DNA from: Pseudomonas sp. JQ170C
GTDB lineage: Bacteria; Pseudomonadota; Gammaproteobacteria; Pseudomonadales; Pseudomonadaceae
Length of the DNA stretch: 64,000 bases
NCBI RefSeq assembly: GCF_035581345.1
Contig: NZ_CP141608.1
Span: forward strand, 5,238,501 to 5,302,500
Direction of reading: 5' to 3'
The notes below the pieces were generated by a model. The model did no database searches, was not told where the DNA came from, and saw only the letters and a list, made by a program, of their open reading frames with translations. This document shows positions 28,358 to 37,933 of this stretch, piece after piece. A program made the translations under genes and the position numbers. Position 1 is the stretch's first letter, and the number at the start of each line of letters is the position of its first letter.

Positions 28358-28858
28358 ATGTCTGCTCCCGATCACGCTGCCCTGCATACGCTCTACAGCG
28401 AACACAACGGTTGGTTGAAGAGCTGGCTACGCGCCCGCCTGGGCAATGCCAGCGATGCCGCGGACCTCGCCCAGGACACCTTTATCCGAGTGCTGACCGC
28501 CCGCAATGTGCACGCCATTCGCGAACCGCGCAGCTACCTGGGCGCCATCGCCCATGCGTTGATGGTCGACAAGTTCCGCCGCAAGGCCCTCGAGCAGGCC
28601 TACCTCGCCGAGCTGGCGACCCGTCCCGAGCGGCTCGCCGACTCGCCGGAAACCCGCTTGCTGATCCTCGAAACCCTGGTGGCCGTGGATACCCTGCTCG
28701 ATGGCCTGGGCGAACGAACCCGGCAGATCTTCCTGGCCGTCCAGTTGGAGGGCCTGAACTACGTCACGACTGCCGAGCGCATGGGCGTATCGGTCACCAC
28801 GGTGAAGAAACACCTGATCCGTGCCATGACCCACTGCCTGCTGCTGACGGACGACTGA
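28358..28858 (+). CDS. ECF sigma factor, FecI-type iron-starvation sigma
   Basis: This 166-residue protein has sigma region 2 (LYSEHNGWLKSWLRARLGNASDAADLAQDTFIRVL) and region 4 (LDGLGERTRQIFLAVQLEGLNYVTTAERMGVSVTTVKKHL). That is the FecI/FpvI pattern. I use ATG 28358. The stop TGA is immediately followed by the ATG of the FecR-type gene, so the two are translationally coupled. It should direct RNA polymerase to the TonB receptor gene at 29913 when the siderophore signal arrives. Confidence 0.93.
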   Translation: MSAPDHAALHTLYSEHNGWLKSWLRARLGNASDAADLAQDTFIRVLTARNVHAIREPRSYLGAIAHALMVDKFRRKALEQAYLAELATRPERLADSPETRLLILETLVAVDTLLDGLGERTRQIFLAVQLEGLNYVTTAERMGVSVTTVKKHLIRAMTHCLLLTDD

Positions 28859-29806
28859 ATGGCCCAGCCCCTGGATTACCGCACCCTGGAAGCCGCCGCC
28901 ACCTGGTACGTGCAACTCAATGCCAAACAGCCTAACGAAGCCCAGCTCCAGGCCTGGCAAGACTGGCTGGGCAAGAACCAGGCCCACGCCCAGGCCTGGG
29001 CCCGGGTAGAGAAGCTGCAACGACAGCTGGGCAACCTGCCTGCCGATGTCGCCTTGCCGACCCTGGCCGGGGTCCGTGCCCGTCGGCGCGCGGTGCTCAA
29101 GACCCTGGCCATGCTCATGGCCGTCGGCGCCACCGGCTGGGCCGTGCGTGAAAGTACCCCGGGCCAGGCAATGATGGCCGAGCTGCGTACCGGCAAGGGC
29201 GAGCGTCGGCAGGTCAGGCTCAGCGACGGCAGCCAGCTTGAACTCAACACCGACAGCGCCGTGGATATCCACTTCGACGGCGAGTATCGCCAGGTGCATC
29301 TGTACCGTGGCGAGATCATGGTGCAGACCGCCAGCGATCCTGCCGCCCGCCCCTTCGAGGTGCAGACCGCAGAAGGCCGCGTGCGTGCCCTGGGTACGCG
29401 CTTCAGCGTGCGCAGCGACGATGGCCGGAGCCAGGTCAGCGTGCTGCAACACGCCGTGGAGATCCGCCCTGTGGATAACCCGCTGCTGATGCTGCGCCTG
29501 GATGCCGGTCAGTCCGCCCACTTCGACCACCAGCGCATCAGCCCCGCCCTCACAGCGGCCCCCGGCAGCGGTGCCTGGACACAAGGCATGCTGACGGTGA
29601 TCGAGTGGCGCCTGGCCGACTTTGTCAGCGAACTGCGCCGCTACCGCCCGGGCGTACTGCGCTGCGCAGGCGACGTTGCCGACCTGCGCCTGTCGGGTGC
29701 GTTTCGTATCGACGACACCGACACCATTCTGGAAAACCTCAGTGCCTCGTTGCCCGTCAAAGTGCGCTACCTGACTCGCTACTGGGTCAGCATCGAACCT
29801 GCCTGA
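28859..29806 (+). CDS. FecR-family anti-sigma/signal-transducing membrane protein
   Basis: This 315-residue protein is the inner-membrane link in cell-surface signalling. Its cytosolic N-terminus (AATWYVQLNAKQPNEAQLQAWQDWL, the DUF4880 region) should bind the sigma factor. One membrane segment follows (LKTLAMLMAVGATGWAV, about residues 80-97). The periplasmic FecR domain contains QVRLSDGSQLELNTDSAVD, and the C-terminal STN-like part (FRIDDTDTILENLSASLPVKVRYL) contacts the receptor. It lies between the sigma gene and the receptor gene. Confidence 0.93.
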   Translation: MAQPLDYRTLEAAATWYVQLNAKQPNEAQLQAWQDWLGKNQAHAQAWARVEKLQRQLGNLPADVALPTLAGVRARRRAVLKTLAMLMAVGATGWAVRESTPGQAMMAELRTGKGERRQVRLSDGSQLELNTDSAVDIHFDGEYRQVHLYRGEIMVQTASDPAARPFEVQTAEGRVRALGTRFSVRSDDGRSQVSVLQHAVEIRPVDNPLLMLRLDAGQSAHFDHQRISPALTAAPGSGAWTQGMLTVIEWRLADFVSELRRYRPGVLRCAGDVADLRLSGAFRIDDTDTILENLSASLPVKVRYLTRYWVSIEPA

Positions 29807-29831
29807 ACAATTTTTACCCATGGGGTTGCCG

Positions 29832-29848
29832 ATTTTCATTCTCATTCG
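29832..29848. promoter_or_regulatory. Fur-like repeat upstream of the TonB receptor
   Basis: Read on the minus strand this is CGAATGAGAATGAAAAT, with tandem GAATGA units seen in Pseudomonas Fur sites. It lies 65 bp before the receptor ATG. A promoter for the ECF sigma may overlap, but I cannot assign its elements. Confidence 0.4.
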
Positions 29849-29912
29849 GCTACGCAGGTAAAGCAGCACATTCAAGCTGCCCCTCTGCCCAGCCAATCGA
29901 AGGAAAACCTGC

Positions 29913-32384
29913 ATGACCCGCATTTGCCCACGGGCGCCCCGCCCTCTGGTTCGCGCCGTTCACCTGGCGCTGTTTGGTCTGACCCTGGCCCCGCTGCCGA
30001 TGCTGGCGATGCTGCCGGCCCAGGCACAGGCGCAAAGCGCCAGCACCGCATTCCAGATCGCTCCGGGCCCGCTGGGTACCAACCTGAGCCTGTTCGCCAC
30101 CCGCGCCAACATCACCTTGTCGTTCGATGCTCGCCAGACCCAGGGCCGTCAGTCGGCCGGGCTGCAAGGCAACTACTCGGTGGAAGAAGGCCTGGCGCGC
30201 CTGCTGCAGGGCAGCGGCCTGCAGGCCCAGCGCCAGAGCAACGGCGGTTATGTGCTGGTCCCGGTCAACAGCAGCGGTGCCCTGGAACTGGGGGCCACCA
30301 GCATCAACGGCCAAGTGCTGGGTGAAACCACCGAGAACACCGGCTCCTACACCACGGCAGCGACCCGCACCGCAACCAAGCTGCCCCTGTCGATCCGCGA
30401 AACGCCGCAGTCGATCACCGTGGTCACGCGCCAGCAGATGGACGACCAGGGCGACCAGAGCATCTCCGACGTATTGCGCAACACCCCCGGTGTTTCAGGC
30501 CAGACCTACGACAGCGACCGGGTCGACTTTTCCAGCCGCGGCCTGGTGATCACCAACTACCAGTACGACGGCGTCAACACCATCTATGACGGCGTGTACG
30601 GTGAAGGCACCGCCCATGTCGACATGGCCATCTACGACCGGGTCGAAGTGCTCAAGGGCGCGACCGGCCTGATGACGGGCTCTGGCGATCCGTCCGCCAC
30701 CGTCAACCTGATCCGCAAGAAGCCCACCGCCCAGTTCCAGGCTTCGCTGGCCGGCAGCGCCGGCAGCTGGGACAACTATCGCGGCGAGGGTGATGTGTCT
30801 GGGCCGCTCAATGACAGCGGCACGCTGCGTGGCCGCTTTGTCGGCGCGCAACAGGACAAGCAGGGCTACCAGGATCACTATCAGCAGAAAAAAGAGGTGT
30901 ACTACGGCATCCTCGAAGCCGACATCACCCCCGATACCCTGCTGACCGTCGGTATCGACCAGCAAACCACCACCCCGCGTGGCTCATCCTGGACCGGCAA
31001 CCCGGTGTACTACACCGACGGCGGCCGCACCGACTTCTCGCGCTCGTTCAACCCGGGTGCCGACTGGAGCCGTCGCGACTTCCAGAACCGCACCTACTTC
31101 GCCTCCCTGGAGCAGGCACTGGTCAATGACTGGTCGCTCAAGCTCAGCGTCAACCAGCTGCAAAGCGACCACGACACCCGCCTGGCCTCGGCCAGTGGCG
31201 GCAGCCCGGACCGTGACGGCAACGGTATGTTTTTCTTCTGGGGGCGCTGGGAAGGCCATCGGGTGCAAAACAGCGCCGACCTGAACCTCTCCGGCCCGTT
31301 CAGCCTGTTCGGCCGCCAGCATGACCTGGTGGTGGGCTTCAACACCGCGCACTCGCGCCAGACCGGCAGTACCTGGGACACCAGCGAGTTCGCCATGGTG
31401 CCGGGCAGCATCTTCGACTGGAAAGGCGATATCGGCGTGCCCGACTTCCCGAAGAACGGCAAGTACGAGCAGCAGAAAAGCCAGAACGGTGCCTACATCG
31501 CCACTCGCCTGCGCCCTACCGACGAACTTTCGCTGATCCTCGGCACCCGGGTCAGCACCTTCAAGTACCACGACGACTACAACTACGATGACCTGAACCC
31601 GATCTTCCAGGACAACTCGGCCAGCTACAAACAGCATGGCGTGGTCACCCCCTACGCCGGCGCCGTGTATGACCTCGACGACACCTACTCGGTGTATGCC
31701 AGCTACACCTCGATCTATCAGCCACAGACCAACAAGGACAGCAACGGCTCGACCCTGGACCCGGTTGAAGGCGACAGCTACGAAGCCGGTTTGAAGGCGG
31801 CGTACTTCGACGGCCGACTCAACGCCAGCCTGGCCGTCTTCCGCATTGAGCAGGACAACGTCGCCGAGTCGGTCGGCACCAACCCGTTCACCAACGAAGG
31901 CATCTACAAGGCTGGCGAGGGTGCGACCACCAAGGGGATCGAGCTGGAGATCGCCGGTGAGCTGATGGAGGGCTGGAACCTGTCGGCCGGCTATACCTAC
32001 GCCCGCACCCGCGATGCCGACGAGCAGCGCATCTATGGCTTCCCCATGAGCACCAGCATGCCGGAACACCTGGTACGGATGTTCACCACCTACCGCCTTC
32101 CGGGGGTGATGGACAAGGTCACCGTCGGTGGCGGTGTGAACTGGCAGAGCGCGTTCTACGGCAAGATCTACAGCGGTGCGGTGAACGACTACACCTACAT
32201 CAAGCAAGGCGGCTACACCCTGGTCGACCTGATGACCCGCTATCAGTACGACGAGCACCTGAGCTTCACGCTCAATGCCAACAACGTGTTCGACAAGCGC
32301 TACCTGAGCGGGTTGGGCAACTTCGACACCACCTATTACGGTGAAGCACGCAACGTGATGCTGACCACGCGCTGGGACTTCTGA
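29913..32384 (+). CDS. TonB-dependent siderophore receptor with STN signalling domain
   Basis: This 823-residue outer-membrane receptor has a signal peptide ending near AQAQA (about residue 43). The STN domain that touches FecR follows (about 45-130, AFQIAPGPLGTNLSLFATRANITLSFD). The plug contains LPLSIRETPQSITVVTRQQM and DVLRNTPGVSG. The 22-strand barrel ends in RWDF with the terminal Phe. It resembles FpvA/FhuE/FoxA-type ferric-hydroxamate receptors; the exact siderophore cannot be read from sequence. AAGGAAAA lies before the ATG. Confidence 0.93.
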   Translation: MTRICPRAPRPLVRAVHLALFGLTLAPLPMLAMLPAQAQAQSASTAFQIAPGPLGTNLSLFATRANITLSFDARQTQGRQSAGLQGNYSVEEGLARLLQGSGLQAQRQSNGGYVLVPVNSSGALELGATSINGQVLGETTENTGSYTTAATRTATKLPLSIRETPQSITVVTRQQMDDQGDQSISDVLRNTPGVSGQTYDSDRVDFSSRGLVITNYQYDGVNTIYDGVYGEGTAHVDMAIYDRVEVLKGATGLMTGSGDPSATVNLIRKKPTAQFQASLAGSAGSWDNYRGEGDVSGPLNDSGTLRGRFVGAQQDKQGYQDHYQQKKEVYYGILEADITPDTLLTVGIDQQTTTPRGSSWTGNPVYYTDGGRTDFSRSFNPGADWSRRDFQNRTYFASLEQALVNDWSLKLSVNQLQSDHDTRLASASGGSPDRDGNGMFFFWGRWEGHRVQNSADLNLSGPFSLFGRQHDLVVGFNTAHSRQTGSTWDTSEFAMVPGSIFDWKGDIGVPDFPKNGKYEQQKSQNGAYIATRLRPTDELSLILGTRVSTFKYHDDYNYDDLNPIFQDNSASYKQHGVVTPYAGAVYDLDDTYSVYASYTSIYQPQTNKDSNGSTLDPVEGDSYEAGLKAAYFDGRLNASLAVFRIEQDNVAESVGTNPFTNEGIYKAGEGATTKGIELEIAGELMEGWNLSAGYTYARTRDADEQRIYGFPMSTSMPEHLVRMFTTYRLPGVMDKVTVGGGVNWQSAFYGKIYSGAVNDYTYIKQGGYTLVDLMTRYQYDEHLSFTLNANNVFDKRYLSGLGNFDTTYYGEARNVMLTTRWDF

Positions 32385-32390
32385 TGACGT

Positions 32391-32438
32391 TCGCGGGGCA
32401 AGCCCGCTCCTACCGGTAGGAGCGGGCTTGCCCCGCGA
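32391..32438. repeat. REP palindrome, perfect 24-bp arms without spacer
   Basis: TCGCGGGGCAAGCCCGCTCC and the following TACC meet their exact complement at the centre (CCGG). It lies 7 bp after the receptor stop and just before the convergent HAD gene, where it could serve as a transcript end for both. Confidence 0.92.
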
Positions 32439-32448
32439 TCAAGTCCAG

Positions 32449-33042
32449 TCACCCACGCAACAAACCCTGCAAGGCCCGGCAATCCGCCGCATGCCAGTCG
32501 GTCAACTCCGGCCAGGGGTTGTCCGGCAGGTTGACCAGAATGGTCCGGGTGCCCGCCGCTCGACCGCAATCCAGGTCGAAGCGGTAGTCACCCACCATGA
32601 CCATCTCGGCCGGCGCCACGTCCCAGGCCTCGGCTAGTTTCAGCAAGCCACCGGGATGCGGCTTGGGCGGTGCTTCATCACGCCCCAGCACGTACTGTTC
32701 GGCAAAGCAGTCGGCCAGGCCGATGGCCTCCAGCGTCACGTGGGCCAGTTCCCGGGCATTGCGGGTCAGGATGCCCAGCTGGCATCCGCGCCCGGCCAGC
32801 TCGCGCACTAACTCCACCGCGCCAGCGGCGGCCTGCGAACCGATCGCCAGGTCACGCTCATGCTCCAGCAACCAGGCGTGCTTGGCCGCGGCTTCTGCCG
32901 CAGGCAACGCGGCCAGGTGGGTGAGGATGTCGTCGGCAGGCGGGATCTCCAGCGCTTCGCGAATGGCGGCAAAATCATGCACCGCCACGGTCAGCGTGCC
33001 ATCCATGTCGAAGACCCAGTGACGAATGTCCTTGAGGCTCAT
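32449..33042 (-). CDS. HAD-superfamily hydrolase (subfamily IA phosphatase)
   Basis: This 197-residue cytosolic enzyme has the HAD motifs in order: VFDMDGTLT (nucleophile Asp near residue 12), LGILTRNA, the Lys in APPKPHPGG, and MVGDYRFDLDCGRAAG. It resembles phosphoglycolate-phosphatase-like proteins; the substrate is unknown. Its start codon overlaps the tesB stop (ATGA), which indicates coupled translation of the two genes. Confidence 0.9.
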   Translation of the reverse strand: MSLKDIRHWVFDMDGTLTVAVHDFAAIREALEIPPADDILTHLAALPAAEAAAKHAWLLEHERDLAIGSQAAAGAVELVRELAGRGCQLGILTRNARELAHVTLEAIGLADCFAEQYVLGRDEAPPKPHPGGLLKLAEAWDVAPAEMVMVGDYRFDLDCGRAAGTRTILVNLPDNPWPELTDWHAADCRALQGLLRG

Positions 33043-33908
33043 GCCCAGTCCTTGCGATGGCGGATCAGGCCTTCCTGACACGAGGAAGCCACCAACTGCC
33101 CGGCCTGGTTGTAGATGTTGCCGCGGGAGAAGCCACGGGCGTTTCCGGCCCAGGGGCTGTCCATGGCGTAGAGCAGCCACTCGTCCGCGCGCAGGTTGCC
33201 GTGGAACCACAGCGCGTGATCGAGGCTGGCGATCTGCATGTCCTTCTGCCACACCGATTTGCTGTGGGGCAGCAGCGAGGTGGTCAGCAGGCCGAAGTCC
33301 GAGGCATAGGCCAGCATGTATTTGTGCAGCGCCGGCACATCCGGCAAGGTGCCGTCGGCGCGGAACCAGATGTACTTCACCGGATCGCCCGGCTTGGGAT
33401 TGAACGGGTCTTCTTCAGTGACCGGGCGCATCTCGATCGGCTTGGCACACAGCATCTTCTCGCGGATCGACTCGGGCAGGCGGTCGGCGATACGCTGGAA
33501 CAGCTCCACTTCCGACGGCAGGTTTTCCGGACCCACCACGGTTGGCATCTGCGTCTGGTGATCGAAGCCCTCTTCGTCGTACTGGAACGACGCACTGCAG
33601 GTGAAAATCGGCTGCCCCTTCTGGATCGCCGTTACCCGCCGGGTGCTGAAACTGCCGCCATCGCGCACACGGTCAACCGAGTACACCACCGGCATCGCCG
33701 CATCGCCCGGGCGCAGGAAGTAGCCGTGCAGCGAGTGCACATGACGCGCCTCTTCGACGGTCTGGCTGGCAGCCGATAACGACTGGCCCAGCACCTGGCC
33801 GCCGTACAGCTGGCGAAAACCCAGGTCCTGACTACGCCCGCGGAACAGGTTTTCCTCAATGGCTTCCAGACTCAGCAAGTCGACCAGATCGTCCAACACG
33901 TGGCTCAT
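33039..33908 (-). CDS. tesB: Acyl-CoA thioesterase II
   Basis: TesB hydrolyses medium- and long-chain acyl-CoA. The 289-residue double-hotdog protein starts MSHVLDDLVDLLSLEAIEENLFRG. It carries RQLYGGQVLGQSLSAA, HSLHGYFLRPGD, and near the C-terminus SLDHALWFHGNLRADEWLLYAMDSPWAGNARGF with the catalytic Asp and Gln region, split here by description only. Length and motifs match E. coli TesB. It is the upstream gene of a two-gene unit with the HAD phosphatase. Confidence 0.95.
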   Translation of the reverse strand: MSHVLDDLVDLLSLEAIEENLFRGRSQDLGFRQLYGGQVLGQSLSAASQTVEEARHVHSLHGYFLRPGDAAMPVVYSVDRVRDGGSFSTRRVTAIQKGQPIFTCSASFQYDEEGFDHQTQMPTVVGPENLPSEVELFQRIADRLPESIREKMLCAKPIEMRPVTEEDPFNPKPGDPVKYIWFRADGTLPDVPALHKYMLAYASDFGLLTTSLLPHSKSVWQKDMQIASLDHALWFHGNLRADEWLLYAMDSPWAGNARGFSRGNIYNQAGQLVASSCQEGLIRHRKDWA

Positions 33909-33985
33909 TCACAATTCTCCAAAGCTATGCGCAACTGCGACAAATGATACAGGGTTTGTCATTACCCACCCGTATGTTGTGCAAT

Positions 33986-34555
33986 TCAGCCGCGCAGCGT
34001 TTGCTGCCACTGGGCCCGGTTGATGCGGTACAGCACGTGCGGGCGCAGGGGATGAAACTCGGGCAGTTTCGGGTGCAGGAAACCGCCAGCCAGGTCCTGC
34101 TGCATGCCAATGGCCTGCATCACCTTCTGTGACGGCAGATTGCTCTCGGTGGTGAACGACACCACTTGCTCAAGGCCCAGTTGGGCAAAGGCACAGCGCA
34201 GGCTGGTCCAGGCCGCCTCACTGGCAAACCCCAGGCCCCAATGGCGACGCGCCAGGCGCCAGCCGATTTCCACCGCCGGGGTGAAGTCAGCCTGGAAATT
34301 GACCTTGAGCAACCCGGTCATGCCGATGAAGGCACCGCTGTCCTTGCGCTCCAGCGCCCAGAGGCCGTAACCGTATTCATTGAAGTGGCCACGAATGCGG
34401 CCGATCAGAGCAGCGCTTTCCAGGCGTGTCAGCGGCGCGGGAAAGTAGCGCATCACCTGTGGGTCGGCGCACAGGGCGGAGAACTCGGCAAGATCGTCGT
34501 CCTGCCATTGGCGCAGCACCAGGCGTGCGCTTTCCAGTTCGAGTATGGGGGTCAT
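33986..34555 (-). CDS. GNAT-family N-acetyltransferase
   Basis: This 189-residue protein is of the RimJ/RimL-like Acetyltransf_3 type. It starts LESARLVLRQWQDDDL and has the acetyl-CoA loop region RRHWGLGFASEAAWTSL and the ESNLPSQKVMQAIGM segment. I use ATG 34555 behind AGGAGC. The acceptor is unknown. It is transcribed separately from tesB (77-bp gap). Confidence 0.87.
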   Translation of the reverse strand: MTPILELESARLVLRQWQDDDLAEFSALCADPQVMRYFPAPLTRLESAALIGRIRGHFNEYGYGLWALERKDSGAFIGMTGLLKVNFQADFTPAVEIGWRLARRHWGLGFASEAAWTSLRCAFAQLGLEQVVSFTTESNLPSQKVMQAIGMQQDLAGGFLHPKLPEFHPLRPHVLYRINRAQWQQTLRG

Positions 34556-34695
34556 TGCCTGCTCCTGAAGCACATCACCTGCAGTCTACAGCGTAGGCAG
34601 ACGTAGGAGATGTGGCGATCAGGCAATGAGAAAATTCAGCGTCTCGACCGTGCGGCCAGCGCCGGTACGGTCGAGACATTCGGGGGCGGGAAGCG

Positions 34696-36879
34696 TCAGA
34701 ACTTGAAGTTTGCGGTCAGCTCGGCCGAGCGGCCCGGCGCCACAGTCGCGAACAAGCCGACGTGGGATGCGTCGTAGATGGTTTCGTCGGTCAGGTTCAG
34801 GACGTTGAGCTGCAGGTCCAGGTTCTTGTTGACCTTGTAGCCAACCATCGCATCGTAGCGCCAGTAGTCATCCACGGTGATGGTGTTGGCGTCGTTCATG
34901 TAGCGCTCGTCCATGTAGTTGGCGCCTGCACCGACCATCCAGCGGTCAGTGATGTCGTAGGAGCTCCACACGCTGAAGCTGTTGGGCGCGATGAACTTGG
35001 ACTGGTTGCCGTCGTTGCTGCGATCGCCGCCCGACTTAACCACTTCGGCGTCCAGGTAGGTGTAGCCCGCCCAGACCGCCCAGGCGTCGGTGATACGGCC
35101 CGTTGCGCCGAGCTCGATACCCGTCACTTTCTGGTCGCCATCAAGCGCCACCAGGCCGGTGATCGGGTCGGTTACCCGGGCATTGGTTTTCTCGGTGCGA
35201 AACACCGCGGCGGTCAGCGACAACTGCTCGTTGAGCACGTCCCACTTGGTGCCCAGCTCTACGCTGCGGGATTTTTCCGGGTCCAGGTTAGCCTTGTTGC
35301 CGTTGAGGTTACCGGCACCGGCGCCATCGGCACCGCCAGACTGGGTGTTCTCACCCGATGGGTTGGACGAGGTGCCGTACGACAGGTAAATGCTGCCGTT
35401 CGGCATTGGCTTGAAGACCACACCCACCTGGTAGTTCCACAGCTCGCTGGACGACTCGGCGCCGCCTTCAACGCGATTCTTCACTTCATAGTCGTCGTAG
35501 CGCAGGCCCAGGTTCAGGTCCCACTGCTCGTGCAGGCCAAGGGTGTCGAAGACATACAGCGACTTGACCTCGGTCTGGTTCTTGCTGGTGACTTCACCGG
35601 TGCCTGGCAACAGGGTCCAGCCGCCGTCATGGGGGTTGGGGTTGTACAGGTCCGCCGGCTGGCCGTTGTTACCTGCGTGTTTGTCTTTGTCGGTGATGGT
35701 TTCGCGGCTGACTTCCAGGCCGGCGGCATAGCTGTGTTTGATAGTGCCGGTCTGGAACTTGCCAAACAGGTCAGTCTGGTTGATGACCGACGTATTGACC
35801 ACATTGCGCGGGCGGAAGCCGCGTCCGACCAGCCCGGCTTCTTCTTGCGCGACGTTGGCAAATACCGGACGGCTCATCACATAGTTCTGCATGGTACGGC
35901 CACCACGCAGGGTATTGCGTACCGACAGTTCTTCATTGAAATCATGTTCGAGTATCAATGTTGCAAGGTCGGCTGAAGTTTTACGGAAGTCACGATCCAC
36001 CAGGCCGTAGAAGTTGTCGCGATCAACGTTTACCGGCTTTTGGGTGATCAGTGAAATCGGGTGGCCTTGGTCCGGAATATCATCGGTTTCAAGGTGGTAG
36101 TAACTTGCCGTTACCCGGGTTGGGCCTTGCAAGCCCCAGGTAACGGTCGGAGCGATACCCCAGCGTTTGACTTCGACATCATCACGACCCGGTGTGTCCG
36201 CTTCGTGCTTCATGGCGTTCAGGCGCAGGGCCAGGTCCTGCTCGGGCAGGTACTGGTTGATGTCGAGGGTGTTGCGCCACAACTGGTCAGTCCCCATGGT
36301 CACGCTGCCGCCGATGGAGTCTTCCATCTTCGCGGTCTTGCTTACCATGTTGATCGTACCGCCGGTCGAGCCCCGTCCGCTGTACGCCGACCCCGGGCCT
36401 TTGACAATCTCGATCGACTCGACGTTGAACGCCTCGTGGGAAATCCGGCCCAGGTCGCGCACGCCATCGATCTGGATATCGGTACTGGCTTCAAAGCCGC
36501 GAATGAACGGGCGATCACCCAGCGGCGTACCGCCCTCACCCGCGCCCAGGGTAATGCCCGGCGTGGTGCGCAGCACATCAGTGAGTGAGGTGGCGGCCCG
36601 TTCTTTGATCAAGGCTTCATTAATGATGGTGATCGACTTGGGCGTTTCACGCAGCGGCGCCGTGAACTTTGGCGATGACATTTCATCGACTTTGAACGTT
36701 TCGTGATGCTTGCCGGTGATATCGGTGGCATCCAGTTCCAATGCGGTTCCAGGTTTGGACACCGGTGCATTGGTGGTTTCAGCCAGACTCACCGAGGACC
36801 AGGAAGCTACCGCCAAGCCAAGTGCCGTATAAAGATGACCGGGTTCTGAACGACGTGTTGTTTCAACTTTATGTGCCAT
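34696..36879 (-). CDS. TonB-dependent siderophore receptor, Fiu/PiuA-like catecholate type
   Basis: This 727-residue outer-membrane receptor has no STN domain. After a signal peptide ending near SLAE, the plug has APLRETPKSITIINEALIKE and TDVLRTTPGITLGAGEGG, and the barrel ends LTANFKF. The stretches GTPLGDRPFIRGFEAS and YDASHVGLFATVAPGRSAEL resemble Fiu and PiuA, which take up catecholate siderophores. The start at 36879 gives a sensible signal peptide. No exbB/tonB or siderophore synthesis genes are near. Confidence 0.92.
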   Translation of the reverse strand: MAHKVETTRRSEPGHLYTALGLAVASWSSVSLAETTNAPVSKPGTALELDATDITGKHHETFKVDEMSSPKFTAPLRETPKSITIINEALIKERAATSLTDVLRTTPGITLGAGEGGTPLGDRPFIRGFEASTDIQIDGVRDLGRISHEAFNVESIEIVKGPGSAYSGRGSTGGTINMVSKTAKMEDSIGGSVTMGTDQLWRNTLDINQYLPEQDLALRLNAMKHEADTPGRDDVEVKRWGIAPTVTWGLQGPTRVTASYYHLETDDIPDQGHPISLITQKPVNVDRDNFYGLVDRDFRKTSADLATLILEHDFNEELSVRNTLRGGRTMQNYVMSRPVFANVAQEEAGLVGRGFRPRNVVNTSVINQTDLFGKFQTGTIKHSYAAGLEVSRETITDKDKHAGNNGQPADLYNPNPHDGGWTLLPGTGEVTSKNQTEVKSLYVFDTLGLHEQWDLNLGLRYDDYEVKNRVEGGAESSSELWNYQVGVVFKPMPNGSIYLSYGTSSNPSGENTQSGGADGAGAGNLNGNKANLDPEKSRSVELGTKWDVLNEQLSLTAAVFRTEKTNARVTDPITGLVALDGDQKVTGIELGATGRITDAWAVWAGYTYLDAEVVKSGGDRSNDGNQSKFIAPNSFSVWSSYDITDRWMVGAGANYMDERYMNDANTITVDDYWRYDAMVGYKVNKNLDLQLNVLNLTDETIYDASHVGLFATVAPGRSAELTANFKF

Positions 36880-37244
36880 TAGTACTGCCACCATCAGAAA
36901 ATGATGCGCAATACTATTTACGAGCAATTATCAAACGAAGTTTATTTACAATATTTACGTCGAGTAACATATTATTTCAGAAGTTATATATTGATACATA
37001 TATTTAGTTACAAACTCCGTTCCGACACGTGGTTACTTACTGCAGTGCATCTCTGACAACCCACCCCTGTTTTTTGTTCAAGCCAACGCCAAAAGCGTCG
37101 CCCGCCATTCATTTGCACCACAAAGATTTTTTTCACATCCACTTCACCTGCTCACCACGGGCCACCGCCTACAGTGCGGCCATTCTCGTGGCACCTGCCC
37201 CTGCGGCTGCTACCCGATCCGATTCCGCGTCATGGAGTAGCAGC
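36880..37244. other. AT-rich intergenic region between the receptor and phosphatase genes
   Basis: About 365 bp without a credible gene. The part from 36900 to 37020 is much more AT-rich than its surroundings and should hold the receptor promoter; I could not find a clean 19-bp Fur box. TTCAC occurs at 37132 and again 11 bp later at 37143, a direct repeat of the kind OmpR-family regulators bind. Confidence 0.5.
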
Positions 37245-37931
37245 ATGCTGCCAAACACCCCTCATAACACCGCCCTGCCGCCGTCCGGACGACGACGTCT
37301 GCCCTCAACCAAAACGATGATCATCGGCCTGTGCGTCGTTCTCGCCCTGGCCACCCTCACCGCATGGGCATCAACGAGAACTCAAATTGTGGACCTTGGC
37401 AGCGACAATCAAATGCGCAGCAGTGGTGTGTACAAAGAATGGTCAAAAGGCGCGGTGATCGTGCTGATCCGCCACGCCGAACGCTGTGACCGGTCAAGCA
37501 ACCGCTGCCTGGGCGACCCGAGCGGGATCACCGTGGCGGGCAGTCAAAGCGCCACCGATGTCGGCCATGGCCTGCGCCACCTCGGCCTGGACAATGCCGA
37601 GGTGATGAGCAGCCCGCAGGTCAGGACCCGGCAGACCGCGCACTTTATCTTCGGCAAAGCCATCGGCAGTGAACACTGGGTGCAGCAATGCGACAGCGAC
37701 TTCGCCAGGACGGCCCTTGCGCACAAGTCGGCAGCGCACAATCTGGTGCTGGTTACCCACAGCGGCTGCATCGACCACATGGAACGCCAGTTGAATGTGC
37801 CCGGCGGGGAGCGCTCCAGTGAATACGCCAGCGCCTTGTTCGTCTCGGTCGCGGCCAACGGCAAACCTAGAATCCTCGGCCAGATGAATGCCGGCGAATG
37901 GCAAAAGCTCCTGAACAGCACAAGGACGTAA
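37245..37931 (+). CDS. Membrane-anchored histidine phosphatase family protein (Ais/PmrG-like)
   Basis: This 228-residue protein has one N-terminal membrane segment (IIGLCVVLALATLTAWA, about residues 26-42) and a periplasmic phosphatase domain. The nucleophile motif is VLIRHAERCD. SSPQVRTRQTA and the second catalytic His in LVTHSGCIDHM follow. Ais/PmrG enzymes act on phosphorylated LPS core heptose; similar membrane placement and the neighbouring PAP2 gene (2 bp downstream) suggest envelope phosphate trimming. GGAG precedes the ATG. Confidence 0.8.
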   Translation: MLPNTPHNTALPPSGRRRLPSTKTMIIGLCVVLALATLTAWASTRTQIVDLGSDNQMRSSGVYKEWSKGAVIVLIRHAERCDRSSNRCLGDPSGITVAGSQSATDVGHGLRHLGLDNAEVMSSPQVRTRQTAHFIFGKAIGSEHWVQQCDSDFARTALAHKSAAHNLVLVTHSGCIDHMERQLNVPGGERSSEYASALFVSVAANGKPRILGQMNAGEWQKLLNSTRT

Positions 37932-37933
37932 GC

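Noticed and set aside
19140..37000. Integrated island or prophage at the tmRNA attachment site
   Set aside because: No integrase, phage or plasmid gene is present and the ssrA 3' end is not duplicated in the window.
36880..37000. Fur box upstream of the Fiu-like receptor
   Set aside because: The region is AT-rich and has fragments such as GATAAT, but no 19-bp stretch comes close to the consensus by eye.
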